Shown here: one piece after another, positions 15,937 to 24,237 of the stretch | Layout of the letters: each line of letters opens with the position of its first letter | Numbering within the stretch: the first letter of the stretch is position 1 | NCBI GenBank assembly: GCA_963851095.1 | Contig: CAWKOX010000033.1 | Coordinates: 124,001-188,000 of the forward strand | Direction: 5' to 3' | From: Oleispira sp963851095 | GTDB lineage: Bacteria > Pseudomonadota > Gammaproteobacteria > Pseudomonadales > Oceanobacteraceae | DNA length: 64,000 nt | Notes under the pieces: model-generated | Databases searched by the model: none | What the model was told of the DNA's origin: nothing | Seen by the model: only the letters and a program-made list of their open reading frames with translations | Translations under genes and position numbers: made by a program

Positions 15937-16920
15937 TTATTCATTAATTAACGGTCTATTTGAACGCTCTGCAATGAGTTGCGCGGCAATGGAAACTGCA
16001 ATTTCATAAGGCGTGCGACTATGAATATCTAAGCCAATAGGCGCATGTAATTTTTCAATATGCTCTTTATCTAGTTCAAGATCGAGTAAACGTTCACGAC
16101 GTTTATTAGACGTTACTAATGACCCCATTGCACCAACATAAAACGCTTCGGTTTTTAACGCTTGCATCATGGCCATATCATCGACTCTAGGGTCGTGAGC
16201 GAGGGCGACAATGGCACAATGGTTGTCGTGAAAAGATTCCGCAATCAGATCATCAGGCATAGCCTTAATAACGTTCACGCCTTCGACGTGCCAGCCTTGT
16301 AAAAATTCATCGCGAAAATCACATAGAGTAATTTCGAACTCTAAATTTTTACAAATTTCAGCCAAACAACGCGACACTTCACCAGCACCGATTAACAGTA
16401 ATTTATCATGAGGTTTTAGTGTATGAATAATCTCAGCTGGCGTACGTTGAATGTCCAACTCATTAAATTCATTAACGGTTTTAATGCTCGCATCGTTCAG
16501 GTCAATATGGCGACTAATCCATTGGCGAGCCTGTAAAGCATTTTCGATGTTTAAAAAGTGCGATTGATCTTTTGGCCTAATTCTTTCTAATAGAATATCC
16601 AAATGCCCACCGCAAGGGAGGGCAAGTTGAGATCGCTGTTCAGGGCTATCACCGTAGCGAATTATTGTGGGGCAATTAAATTCTAGATGAGTAAGTCGAG
16701 AAGTAGAATCATCGTTTGCCAGCTGATTTAATAATTCCTGTTCAATGCAGCCACCGGATAGTGATCCAATAATGCCTTTATCGGGGTGATAAATCATCAT
16801 AGAGCCAACAGGTCTTGGAGAAGACCCATAGGTTTCGATAACGGTGGCTAACCAAGGCTGAATGCCCTGGCTAAGCCAGAGATTCAGCTGTTGTAATACA
16901 AACCAGTTACTGCCATTCAT
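15937..16920 (-). CDS. xdhC: XdhC/CoxI-family Mo-hydroxylase maturation factor
   Basis: A 327-residue protein with the XdhC_CoxI N-terminal domain (about 15-90; SPRPVGSMMI, GSLSGGCIEQEL) and the C-terminal Rossmann domain (LLLIGAGEVSRCLAEI near 172-187, ALAHDPRVDD, YVGAMGS). XdhC proteins bind Mo cofactor, help sulphurate it and insert it into xanthine-oxidase-family apoenzymes. The start is at the third of three tandemly repeated ATG units, and the upstream two form micro-ORFs ending in ATGA overlaps. There is no Shine-Dalgarno site, so reinitiation from the hydroxylase gene is likely. Confidence 0.92.
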   Translation of the reverse strand: MNGSNWFVLQQLNLWLSQGIQPWLATVIETYGSSPRPVGSMMIYHPDKGIIGSLSGGCIEQELLNQLANDDSTSRLTHLEFNCPTIIRYGDSPEQRSQLALPCGGHLDILLERIRPKDQSHFLNIENALQARQWISRHIDLNDASIKTVNEFNELDIQRTPAEIIHTLKPHDKLLLIGAGEVSRCLAEICKNLEFEITLCDFRDEFLQGWHVEGVNVIKAMPDDLIAESFHDNHCAIVALAHDPRVDDMAMMQALKTEAFYVGAMGSLVTSNKRRERLLDLELDKEHIEKLHAPIGLDIHSRTPYEIAVSIAAQLIAERSNRPLINE

Positions 16921-16957
16921 AAAAAGAAGCCGTTCATAAAAAGCTGCTGTCGTTCAT
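16917..16957 (-). other. Two stacked micro-ORFs overlapping the xdhC start
   Basis: Reading the minus strand after the large-subunit stop: ATG at 16957 opens MNDSSFL and stops in TTATGA, whose ATGA is the next ATG at 16937. That opens MNGFFL and again stops in TTATGA, overlapping the xdhC ATG at 16920. The pieces are imperfect copies of the xdhC start (TTTTTATGAAYGGC-like). Seen directly; use in translation is inferred. Confidence 0.6.
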
Positions 16958-16974
16958 AAAATAGATGCGGTTTA

Positions 16975-19287
16975 TTAAGCATCTAGTTTTAACGGCAGTT
17001 TATTAAAGAACTGACCTGTTTTTGCAGTAATTGCGTTTGCTACTGCAGAGGCTAAAGGCGGAACACCTGGTTCACCGACACCGGTTGGCTTCTCATCACT
17101 TTCAATAATGTGCACATCAATTTGTGGTGCTTCGTTCATGCGCAATAATTGATAATCATGGAAGTTAGTTTGCTGTGGAATGCCGTCTTTGATGGTGATT
17201 TCACCATACAATGCCGCCGTTAATGCGAAAATGATTCCACCTTCCATTTGTGCAACGACTGTATCTGGATTGACCACTTGTCCACAATCGACAACGCAAA
17301 CAACGCGCTTCACTTTGATCTGATTTGCTGCATTGGCAGAGCGGTCAATTTCAACATCGGCAATTTCAGCGACCCAAGTACCAAACGACTTGTGAATCGA
17401 AATACCTTGTGTGCAGCCAGGCAGTGGAGAACCCCAGTTGGCTTCTTTAGCGGCTTTTTCTAATACCGCTTGTGCACGAGGATGCTTATTCAATAAATCA
17501 TAACGGAACTGATACGAATCTTTTTTCGCTTTAACCTGTGGTAGTTGAGCCAGTTTTTCAATAAAGGTTTCTACAATAAAACCATTATGTGAATAACCCA
17601 CACTGCGCCAGTTACCCACTAAAATGCCACTATCGGATTTTTTATAATCGACATTGATATTGGCAAAGTCATAAGGAACGGCTTCGGCACCTTCAAAAAT
17701 AGAACCGTCTGCGGGGGCAATAATTCCTTCTCCTAACTTACCGGCACTTTCTAACATGCCAAACATAAACTTCGGCATAAACGGATATTGTGCAGGTGCT
17801 GCATCACCTACGAAATAATCAAATACACCCGAGCCGGCCATTTGATGATTCCAGCCAGAAATTTGGCCGTCGTTATCAACCGATGCACTCAGCTTGTGAT
17901 AACTAGAAGGGCGATACCAATCGCGCTGGGTATCTTCTTCGCGGGACCAAATTAATTTAATCGGTTGCTGAACGTGGTCGGCAATGGCCGCCGCTTCAGC
18001 GACAAAGTCTTGGTTAATACGGCGACCAAAACCACCACCAATAAAAGTGGTATTAATTTTAATATCGTTTAACGAATAACGAGAGGCTTTGGCCGCCGCT
18101 ACTTGTGCCATATCGGCAGACTGCGTGGGCGCCCAAATTTCTAAACCATCTTCTTTTGCCCATGCGGTGCAGTTTTGTGGCTCTAATGTGGCGTGTGCAA
18201 GAAATGGCATTTCAAATTCGGCGGTAATGGTTTGCGCTGCATTTTTTAATGCCGATTCTATATCGCCTTCACTACGAACATTTTTACCGCTATCGTCAGC
18301 AAGATCTTTTTTATACTGAGCAAAAATACTAGCATCATTAACTTGGGTTAATTCACTTTCAGCCCATTCAACCGTTAGTGCTTGTTGTGCCTTGCGTGCT
18401 TGCCAATAAGACTTAGCAACAATGGCAATACCAACAGCGCTGGGTTTGTTTACAGCGAATACGTGTTCAATGCCCGGCATGTTTTCTATTTTACTGGCAT
18501 CAAAATCTCTTATCTGGCTATCCCAGCGAGGTGCGCGAGTAAATACGGCGTACTTCATACCGGGCAGATCGGTATCGATACCGTATTCTGCTGTGCCGGT
18601 TGATTTTTTAAGCGCATCAAGGCGTTTATTGTATTTACCAATCACTTTAAAATTGGCTTTATTTTTTAGCGGAATATCACTCGGAACAGAGTAAGTTGCC
18701 GCAATTGCCGCGAGCTGACCAAAGGTGATTTGCTTACCTTTGTTTTTATCGCCAGCCGCGTTATTGATAACCACGCCATTTTCTGCAAAACAGTCAGACT
18801 CTTTAATGCCCCAGGTATTCGCCGCTGCTTTAATCAGCATGATGCGAGTTGCGGCACCGGCTTCACGAATGATTTGCCAGCTGCTGGCCACGCTGGTGCT
18901 GCCGCCGGTAATTTGTAGGCCATAAATCGTATTGCGATAAACTGAATCAACACCTGCAAAGCTGACGTCAACCTTGGCAGGATCAACTTCAAGTTCTTCG
19001 GCTAATAATGTGGTCATGCCGGTATAAGTGCCTTGACCCATTTCTACGCGGTCTAGCACAAAGTGAATGCTGTTATCGCTGTCGATGCGTAACCAAGCAT
19101 TAGAATCCCATTGTTCGGTATCACCTACTTGAGTCATGCCGCCATTTTTCAAGGTTGCACAGCCGGGTAGGGCGATTGTCATCATTAAACCGCTGCTTCC
19201 GATTGCCGTCGCTTTTAGAAAGGTTCTGCGTGAGCTGTTTTTAACTTGTGTCTCAGCCGTTGAGGCATCCGCCGTTAATGAAGTCAT
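16975..19287 (-). CDS. Molybdopterin-binding subunit of an isoquinoline-oxidoreductase-type aldehyde/heterocycle dehydrogenase
   Basis: A 770-residue large subunit of the xanthine oxidase family, single-chain IorB type. The N-terminus has a twin-arginine motif SSRRTFLK at about 18-25, then a hydrophobic stretch ending LPGC, so export by Tat and possible lipid attachment are predicted. Mo-site segments include GGGFGRR near residues 418-424 and the C-terminal GVGEPGVPPLASAVANAI, where the Glu is the catalytic base of the family. Start and the stop of the 2Fe-2S gene overlap (TAATG). Electrons would pass to the small subunit and on to cytochromes. The true substrate (N-heterocycle or aldehyde) cannot be read. 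Confidence 0.9.
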   Translation of the reverse strand: MTSLTADASTAETQVKNSSRRTFLKATAIGSSGLMMTIALPGCATLKNGGMTQVGDTEQWDSNAWLRIDSDNSIHFVLDRVEMGQGTYTGMTTLLAEELEVDPAKVDVSFAGVDSVYRNTIYGLQITGGSTSVASSWQIIREAGAATRIMLIKAAANTWGIKESDCFAENGVVINNAAGDKNKGKQITFGQLAAIAATYSVPSDIPLKNKANFKVIGKYNKRLDALKKSTGTAEYGIDTDLPGMKYAVFTRAPRWDSQIRDFDASKIENMPGIEHVFAVNKPSAVGIAIVAKSYWQARKAQQALTVEWAESELTQVNDASIFAQYKKDLADDSGKNVRSEGDIESALKNAAQTITAEFEMPFLAHATLEPQNCTAWAKEDGLEIWAPTQSADMAQVAAAKASRYSLNDIKINTTFIGGGFGRRINQDFVAEAAAIADHVQQPIKLIWSREEDTQRDWYRPSSYHKLSASVDNDGQISGWNHQMAGSGVFDYFVGDAAPAQYPFMPKFMFGMLESAGKLGEGIIAPADGSIFEGAEAVPYDFANINVDYKKSDSGILVGNWRSVGYSHNGFIVETFIEKLAQLPQVKAKKDSYQFRYDLLNKHPRAQAVLEKAAKEANWGSPLPGCTQGISIHKSFGTWVAEIADVEIDRSANAANQIKVKRVVCVVDCGQVVNPDTVVAQMEGGIIFALTAALYGEITIKDGIPQQTNFHDYQLLRMNEAPQIDVHIIESDEKPTGVGEPGVPPLASAVANAITAKTGQFFNKLPLKLDA

Positions 19288-19799
19288 TATTTTGCCTCCA
19301 TGATATTAGTAAATAATTCAGTATTTGAAGTCGCGTTGCTATTAGCGACCGAATGAATAGCGGCTTTGATGCGAGGGTAGGTTCCGCAGCGGCAAATATT
19401 ACCGCTCATGGCGCTATCAATATCTTCATCGCTCGGCTTGGCATTCGTTGCCAATAAAGCAGTGGCCGACATAATTTGCCCAGATTGGCAGTAACCACAC
19501 TGAGGAACGTTATGCTCAACCCAGGCTTGCTGTACAGAGCTCATAGAGTCTTTATGACCTAAACCTTCAATGGTTGTAATCGACTGGCCCGCTACGCTGC
19601 TAATCGGCGTAATACAGGTGCGGATAGGGTTACCATTCAAATGCATGGTACAGGCGCCGCATAGGCCTGCGCCGCAGCCAAACTTGCTGCCTTTTAAGTC
19701 TAAATAGTCGCGAACTACCCATAATAAAGGTGTATCGGCTTCTACATCGAGGGAGTGTTCGGTGCCATTTACGGTTAGCTTAATCATAGTCATTTTCAC
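19287..19799 (-). CDS. 2Fe-2S subunit of the Mo hydroxylase (IorA-like)
   Basis: A 170-residue small subunit. The plant-type ferredoxin cluster site is GCGAGLCGACTMHLNG (about residues 42-57, with a further Cys at RTCIT near 62). The C-terminal helical 2Fe-2S domain has CGYCQSGQ and GNICRCGTYPRI. Both clusters relay electrons from the Mo centre. It is the first gene of the operon 2Fe-2S, Mo subunit, xdhC, mocA. It lacks a Tat signal and so would be co-exported with the large subunit, as known for related enzymes. The alternative ATG at codon 4 is possible. Confidence 0.93.
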   Translation of the reverse strand: MKMTMIKLTVNGTEHSLDVEADTPLLWVVRDYLDLKGSKFGCGAGLCGACTMHLNGNPIRTCITPISSVAGQSITTIEGLGHKDSMSSVQQAWVEHNVPQCGYCQSGQIMSATALLATNAKPSDEDIDSAMSGNICRCGTYPRIKAAIHSVANSNATSNTELFTNIMEAK

Positions 19800-20016
19800 T
19801 TATTATTATGAGGCTGATGCAGTGAGATTAACAACTGCCAGTAGATGAAGCAAAGTTACTTCATTTATAGGGCAGGAGTAAGGGTTATTTTCTGCTAAAA
19901 TCTGGCCATTATTGAGGTATTTAAACAATTCAGAACCTTTGATGGTTACTTTGATTGTCGTTAAATTGGCGATTAATTAAGTCGTCAAAGGTATCTAATG
20001 AAGGTGGCGATTGAAG

Positions 20017-20805
20017 ATGGCAAAAAAATTCTATGTAATCTGGGCTGGGCGTGAGCCGGGTATTTATACCGATTGGCCAACCGCGCAAAAACAAATCATG
20101 AAGTTTTCTGGGGCAAAATATAAATCGTTTCCGACGAAAGCAGAAGCAGAAGCTGCGTTTGCTAGTGGAACGGTTAGTTCTGCTGGTTCTGCTAATAGCT
20201 CCGGTAATAGCTTTAAAGCAGCCAGTACGGGCAGTAAAACCAGTCGTGGTAATAATTTATCCGCACCACCTATTAAAACGGACGTGGTGATTTATTGCGA
20301 TGGCGGCTGTGATCCAAATCCTGGTAAGGCAGGCTCGGGTGTGGCGGTCTATCAAGACGATAAGCTGATTCAGCTTTGGTACGGCGTATTCAACCCGAAT
20401 GGGACGAATAATACGGCGGAGTTAAATGCGTTGTTTTATTCATTGAAGTTAGCTCAACATGCTACTAATCAAGGACTGAGCGCACAGGTTTTATGCGATT
20501 CAATGTATTCGATTCAGTGTCTTCGCGATTGGGCGGCTGGCTGGGAAAAAAATGGCTGGAAAAAGAAAACCGGCGAGATTAAAAACCTAGATATTATTAA
20601 GCCAGCTTATGCTTTGTATAACGAGATTAAAGATAAAGTTATGCTATCGCATGTGAAGGCTCATGCAGGCACAGAAGGTAATGAACTGGCAGACCGAATG
20701 ACGATGGTCGCGGTTGAACGAAAAGATCCAGCTTGGGTACAGTATGAGAAAGAGCCAAATGGTGAGTTTAATATTCCTGCGCTTTTAAAATTAAGAGCGG
20801 GGTAA
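20017..20805 (+). CDS. Viroplasmin-domain ribonuclease H
   Basis: A 262-residue protein joining an N-terminal viroplasmin/RNase H1-N domain (residues about 3-50; FYVIWAGREPGIYTDWPTAQ, binds RNA-DNA hybrid) through a Ser/Asn-rich linker to an RNase HI domain. The catalytic acids are visible in YCDGGCDPNPG (Asp), NNTAELNAL (Glu), LCDSMYSI (Asp) and GNELADRM (Asp). It would cleave the RNA strand of RNA-DNA hybrids in replication and repair. I chose the ATG at 20017, with GAAG just upstream, over the TTG at 20011. Confidence 0.88.
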   Translation: MAKKFYVIWAGREPGIYTDWPTAQKQIMKFSGAKYKSFPTKAEAEAAFASGTVSSAGSANSSGNSFKAASTGSKTSRGNNLSAPPIKTDVVIYCDGGCDPNPGKAGSGVAVYQDDKLIQLWYGVFNPNGTNNTAELNALFYSLKLAQHATNQGLSAQVLCDSMYSIQCLRDWAAGWEKNGWKKKTGEIKNLDIIKPAYALYNEIKDKVMLSHVKAHAGTEGNELADRMTMVAVERKDPAWVQYEKEPNGEFNIPALLKLRAG

Positions 20806-20851
20806 AATTAAGAATTTGGTAACTAATAAGTAACTAAGAAGTGGACAAATA

Positions 20852-20878
20852 GACACAGACTATTTAACCGTCTGTGTC
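20852..20878. terminator. Hairpin at the shared 3' end of the RNase H and moaE genes
   Basis: GACACAGAC (20852-20860) pairs with GTCTGTGTC (20870-20878). It overlaps the last codons and stop of moaE on the minus strand. There is no U-run. Confidence 0.5.
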
Positions 20879-21333
20879 CAATCAGCGGCTTGCTTTGAGT
20901 CGCTGGTTTTTGCATCAACCCAGCGTTCTCCTGCTTCACCTTGCTCGGTCTGGGTGCTTTCTTTTTTCCAAAACGGCGCTTCGGTTTTTAAAATATCCAT
21001 AATATATTGCGATGCTTCATACGCCGCAATTCTATGTGCGCTTGCGACGCCAACTAAAACAATCTGATCTTTTGCGAATAACTCCCCGACACGATGAATA
21101 ATACGAATACCGTCTAGCGGCCAACGCAACTTGGCTTGCTGAGCGATATGGTTTAACACATTTTCTGTCATGCCTGGGTAGTGTTCCAGCGTCATACTGC
21201 TTACGTGGGTATTTTCGCTAAAGTCTCTAACCAAACCAGAAAACATAACAATAGCGCCACTTTGTGGGCAGTGTTCGCGCAGTTGTTGGTATTCTAGCGG
21301 AAAATCAAAATCTTCAATTTGAACAGAAATCAT
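20860..21333 (-). CDS. moaE: Molybdopterin synthase catalytic subunit MoaE
   Basis: A 157-residue MoaE. Family signatures are GAIVMFSGLVRD near 25-36, LEHYPGM, the HRVGEL turn near 80 and the C-terminal HRIAAYEASQYIMDILKTEAPFWKKE, which holds the catalytic Lys. With MoaD it adds two sulphurs to cPMP to form molybdopterin. moaD and the other moa genes are not beside it. It lies near, but opposite and outside, the Mo hydroxylase operon, whose enzyme needs this cofactor. The tail after WKKE is longer than the E. coli protein (Gln/Glu/Asp-rich). Confidence 0.94.
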   Translation of the reverse strand: MISVQIEDFDFPLEYQQLREHCPQSGAIVMFSGLVRDFSENTHVSSMTLEHYPGMTENVLNHIAQQAKLRWPLDGIRIIHRVGELFAKDQIVLVGVASAHRIAAYEASQYIMDILKTEAPFWKKESTQTEQGEAGERWVDAKTSDSKQAADWTQTVK

Positions 21334-21432
21334 AGTTATCTACAGCGCGTCTTTTTAATCACATCAATATTCATATCAATCGTTACGTCGGCAGTATGGA
21401 ATGCTATGAGTTTCTATTCAACTGGGTTTTGT

Positions 21433-21873
21433 TTATTTCGCTAGAAAACCTGCCTCTTGTAGGTGTTGAGTCATTTTATCGAACATGAGCTGTAAGCCAT
21501 TCATTGGGCGTAGCATGACCTCAAAATGAACGATCTTACCTTCATCATTCCAGCGAATAAGGTCAATGCCTTTGATTTTTTTATCGTCAACACGGGCGCT
21601 GAATTCAAGAGCAAAATTCTTATCGTCTATCCACTCTCTTTGATATTCAAAGTCTTGAAATATATCGATAACCATTTTCAAAATGTACTGAGTAATGTCG
21701 CGGCCAACTTTGGGCTGCCAAACGGTAGGAGAATGAAATTCGACGTTGTCGTCTAAAAGCTCCCGCAACAATTTCATGTCTTTATTGGCAACTACTTGGT
21801 GCCACTTGTCTAAGTTTGCGTGGTCTCGAATGGATTGCTCTGTGTTAGATTGCTCTGGATTAAATTGGCTCAT
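21433..21873 (-). CDS. SnoaL/NTF2-like protein
   Basis: A 146-residue protein with the cone-shaped NTF2/SnoaL pattern: an N-terminal helix (LDKWHQVVANKDMKLLRELL), VEFHSPTVW, a long helix (QYILKMVIDIFQDF) and antiparallel strands ending KIVHFEVMLRPMNGLQ. This fold serves as polyketide cyclase, isomerase or binding protein. No catalytic residues can be assigned safely. It is monocistronic and the gene is AT-rich. Function unknown. Confidence 0.7.
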   Translation of the reverse strand: MSQFNPEQSNTEQSIRDHANLDKWHQVVANKDMKLLRELLDDNVEFHSPTVWQPKVGRDITQYILKMVIDIFQDFEYQREWIDDKNFALEFSARVDDKKIKGIDLIRWNDEGKIVHFEVMLRPMNGLQLMFDKMTQHLQEAGFLAK

Positions 21874-22283
21874 AGGGTTCTCTTATTTTTTGCGGTCTTC
21901 GGTGACTCTTAAGATTAAATTAATACCTCATCCTTACACTGTCAATATCAATCTATGCGCAAGGCGTTTGCATGCCAGGACTTTCATAGCAGGACTTGTA
22001 TAGCAGGACCTTTCATATATCAATTCAATGGAATGCTTACGATCCATCATAATGGGCCAATGCTGCTACAAAATAAGCCAATCTTCTTTCAAACACTGGT
22101 CTTTTTAGGATTTAGTGTAAAACTGAGGATCATCAGTGTGGATAGGGTAATAGGCGGGTTTAATGATCTGACTTTATCGGCTTTTTTACCCGACTTCTCA
22201 ACTGATCCGTTACTTGAATGGCTATAAAAATAATAACAGTCAAAAATAATAAAATACGTCAATAATCACTCACTAGGTGAAAC
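21874..22283. other. Intergenic region between SnoaL-like and PI-PLC-like genes, 410 bp
   Basis: The region contains three tandem 14-15-bp repeats (21974-22016) and otherwise AT-rich DNA. An isolated minus-strand GCCGATAA near 22170 matches a sigma-28 -10 box but lacks a matching -35 at 15 bp. A plus-strand frame (21955-22227) shows no ribosome site or protein-like composition. The promoter for the PI-PLC-like gene should lie in the last 100 bp. Confidence 0.35.
21974..22016. repeat. Three tandem 14-15-bp repeats
   Basis: GCCAGGACTTTCAT (21974-21987), AGCAGGACTTGTAT (21988-22001) and AGCAGGACCTTTCAT (22002-22016). They are imperfect head-to-tail copies in a non-coding gap. Confidence 0.8.
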
Positions 22284-23513
22284 ATGAAAATAATAAAACC
22301 TCTATCTAGCGTTATCGCTTTGGCTTTAGGGCTAACAGTCTCAATGAGTTCTTTGGCTATGAGCGCCAAGCCGCCGGCAGACCCGATTGCCGACTTTCAA
22401 AATAGCTGGGCAGGAAAGGCCTTGGCACATCAGCGCAGCTTGGATAAAAAATCCCCACTCATTGATAACAACATTTTAGGCTCTCACAATACCTATAATT
22501 CTAAGGTTTACCAAAATGTGTTTCGTTATATCGATCCGCAGCAGAAGCATTCTATTTATGATCAATTACGCATTGGCGCACGGTTTATTGAATTAGATGC
22601 CCACTGGACCGCACAAACTCACGGTAATCCTTTTAACTGGGGGCCAGGACTATTGCTATGTCATTCTGGCATTGGCGCGTCTATGGGAGACTTGCACGTA
22701 GGCTGCAGTTTAACCGACCGCTTTGTTGCAGATGGCATGGCCGAAGTCAGTCAGTTTTTAACTGAAAACTCAGAAGAGGTGATCATTCTTTATATTGAAG
22801 ATCATACGGATGGTCGTCATCAGGAGTTGTTAAACGTTTTGAATGATAAATTGGGCGGTAAAATTTATGCCAGCAATGGCTGTAGAAACATTCCAGATCA
22901 GCTTACAAAAGCTCAGGTTAGAGCGGCTGGTAAGCAGGTTGTACTATGGAAAGATGGTGGTTGCTCTGAACACTCAGCCATGTCGCAGCTTGCGTTCACT
23001 GGATTAGGCAATGTTGATCGTATATGGGAAGACCAGACGATTATAGGAACGCTCGGGGATTTCTTTACCAATGGTTCTGTGGATAACATTACTCCTGCAG
23101 ACATTGAGCAAGTCTTCAAAAACGGTGGCAATATCGTGAACTTGGATAATCTAACGTATGACGATGGCCGTATGGCGGCGGGTATTTGGTCGTGGGATGT
23201 TAATGAGCCTAATAACCATAACAACCAAGACTGTGCGGTTCAAAAGGCGAATGGCCGCTGGGACGATGCAAGGTGCGCCGTACTGAACCATGCCGCTTGC
23301 CGTGACCAAAATGGACATTGGGCAATTAGTCGCTCAAAAGTAACTTGGTTGTTGGCTCCCGCTGCTTGTGTAACGTTAGGCACTGGGCATTCATTTTCAG
23401 CACCGACGAATAGTCAAGATAATGCTGCACTTTTTGCCGCTAAAGCCGGTATAAAAAATGTGTGGCTTAATGCTTCTGATAGAAATACCGAAGGGCAGTG
23501 GCTAGCAAATTAG
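22284..23513 (+). CDS. Secreted PI-PLC-X-domain protein with a C-type-lectin-like segment
   Basis: A 409-residue exported protein (signal peptide about 1-28, MSSLAMSA end). The PI-PLC X-like core covers about 55-225: LGSHNTYN (65-72, catalytic His68), RIGARFIELDAHW (96-108) and LLLCHSG (123-129, second His127). Residues 300-340 read IWSWDVNEPNN, DCAVQ, GRWDDARC and HAAC, the spacing and EPN motif of the last part of a C-type lectin fold. Nearby Cys residues could form its disulphides. Such proteins cleave phosphoinositide-type head groups; the tail may bind sugar or calcium. The role of the secreted enzyme is unknown. A terminator follows. Confidence 0.78.
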   Translation: MKIIKPLSSVIALALGLTVSMSSLAMSAKPPADPIADFQNSWAGKALAHQRSLDKKSPLIDNNILGSHNTYNSKVYQNVFRYIDPQQKHSIYDQLRIGARFIELDAHWTAQTHGNPFNWGPGLLLCHSGIGASMGDLHVGCSLTDRFVADGMAEVSQFLTENSEEVIILYIEDHTDGRHQELLNVLNDKLGGKIYASNGCRNIPDQLTKAQVRAAGKQVVLWKDGGCSEHSAMSQLAFTGLGNVDRIWEDQTIIGTLGDFFTNGSVDNITPADIEQVFKNGGNIVNLDNLTYDDGRMAAGIWSWDVNEPNNHNNQDCAVQKANGRWDDARCAVLNHAACRDQNGHWAISRSKVTWLLAPAACVTLGTGHSFSAPTNSQDNAALFAAKAGIKNVWLNASDRNTEGQWLAN

Positions 23514-23596
23514 GTTTGATGCGGATGTTTATTCGAGCAACGGTCTGGAAATTTGTATTAGGATAATATTGACCTAAGTAGTCATATTAACGAGAA

Positions 23597-23627
23597 GGCC
23601 CAATTAATTGATAATTGGGCCTTTTTT
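23597..23627 (+). terminator. Rho-independent terminator after the PI-PLC-like gene
   Basis: GGCCCAATTA (23597-23606) pairs with TAATTGGGCC (23612-23621) around a 5-base loop and is followed by TTTTTT. Confidence 0.92.
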
Positions 23628-23692
23628 GTGCCTTGACACACGCAGCTGCAGGAGTAATCTGGATGAACAATAAATGCTTATAGGAAAGCAAT

Positions 23693-23938
23693 ATGCCATA
23701 CCATAACAACGTTGTAGATGAATTAAATTTGTTAGTAAAATTTAACCTGCGTTCAATGCAAGAAGGCATTAAAGTTCACCATGATGCGGATATTTCACTG
23801 GTTGAAGCCGCAGAGCGTTTACACAGCAAAGGAATGATCACTCAGATTGATGGTGGTTATCTAACGGACCGAGGTGTAGAAACGGCTGAGAAAGCCCATG
23901 CGCTTATTTCAGCGCTTGAAGTTAAACTGACTAATTAA
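23693..23938 (+). CDS. TIGR02647 family small protein
   Basis: An 81-residue protein. MPYHNNVVDELNLLVKFNL, then QEGIKVHHDA and the C-terminal KGMITQIDGGYLTDRG followed by an EKAHALISAL helix, match the TIGR02647 family of gammaproteobacteria. The end resembles a small winged-helix (MarR-like wing GGYLT), so DNA binding is possible but not shown. A ribosome site AAAG(C)A lies close before the ATG. It stands alone between terminator and promoter regions. Confidence 0.75.
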   Translation: MPYHNNVVDELNLLVKFNLRSMQEGIKVHHDADISLVEAAERLHSKGMITQIDGGYLTDRGVETAEKAHALISALEVKLTN

Positions 23939-24237
23939 GACTTATTGATACTAATGGGCAGGTGGTTGTAAATTATTACACTCCTGTCTGTATGAATTAT
24001 CTTCTTGAACATTTCTTTAGAAGCACTCTGTTGTTTAGATGAAGGGCTTGTTTCTGGCATGTCTATTCCTGAGATCTTTGCTCTTTCTGCGGCCTTTGCT
24101 AATCCTGTAGTATCATTAATTTAAAAATTATAATTATTTTTTTCTTTTCGCGAAGACTTTTCATTTCTCATTCGTATAACGTATTAAATACTTCAATTGA
24201 GTATTTCTAAAACGAATTTTATAGACAGGTATTCATA
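23939..24237. other. Upstream region of the EF-hand/ECF sigma unit, about 300 bp
   Basis: The region has a very AT-rich segment (24115-24150) and an inverted repeat AAATACT (24186-24192)/AGTATTT (24200-24206) close to the EF-hand start. A CGTATAA box at 24173-24179, with GAAGAC 15 bp upstream, could be an ECF-type promoter autoregulated by the sigma factor below. This is a weak match and only a suggestion. Confidence 0.3.

Noticed and set aside
21974..22016. CRISPR array
   Set aside because: Units are 14-15 bp and contiguous with no spacers; same for the other tandem repeats in the window.
22168..22177. Minus-strand GCCGATAA, a sigma-28 -10 match
   Set aside because: No TAAA at 15 bp upstream and no flagellar gene downstream on that strand.
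21955..22227. Plus-strand open frame of 90 codons
   Set aside because: No ribosome site, the first part is made of the 14-bp tandem repeats, and the composition is not protein-like.
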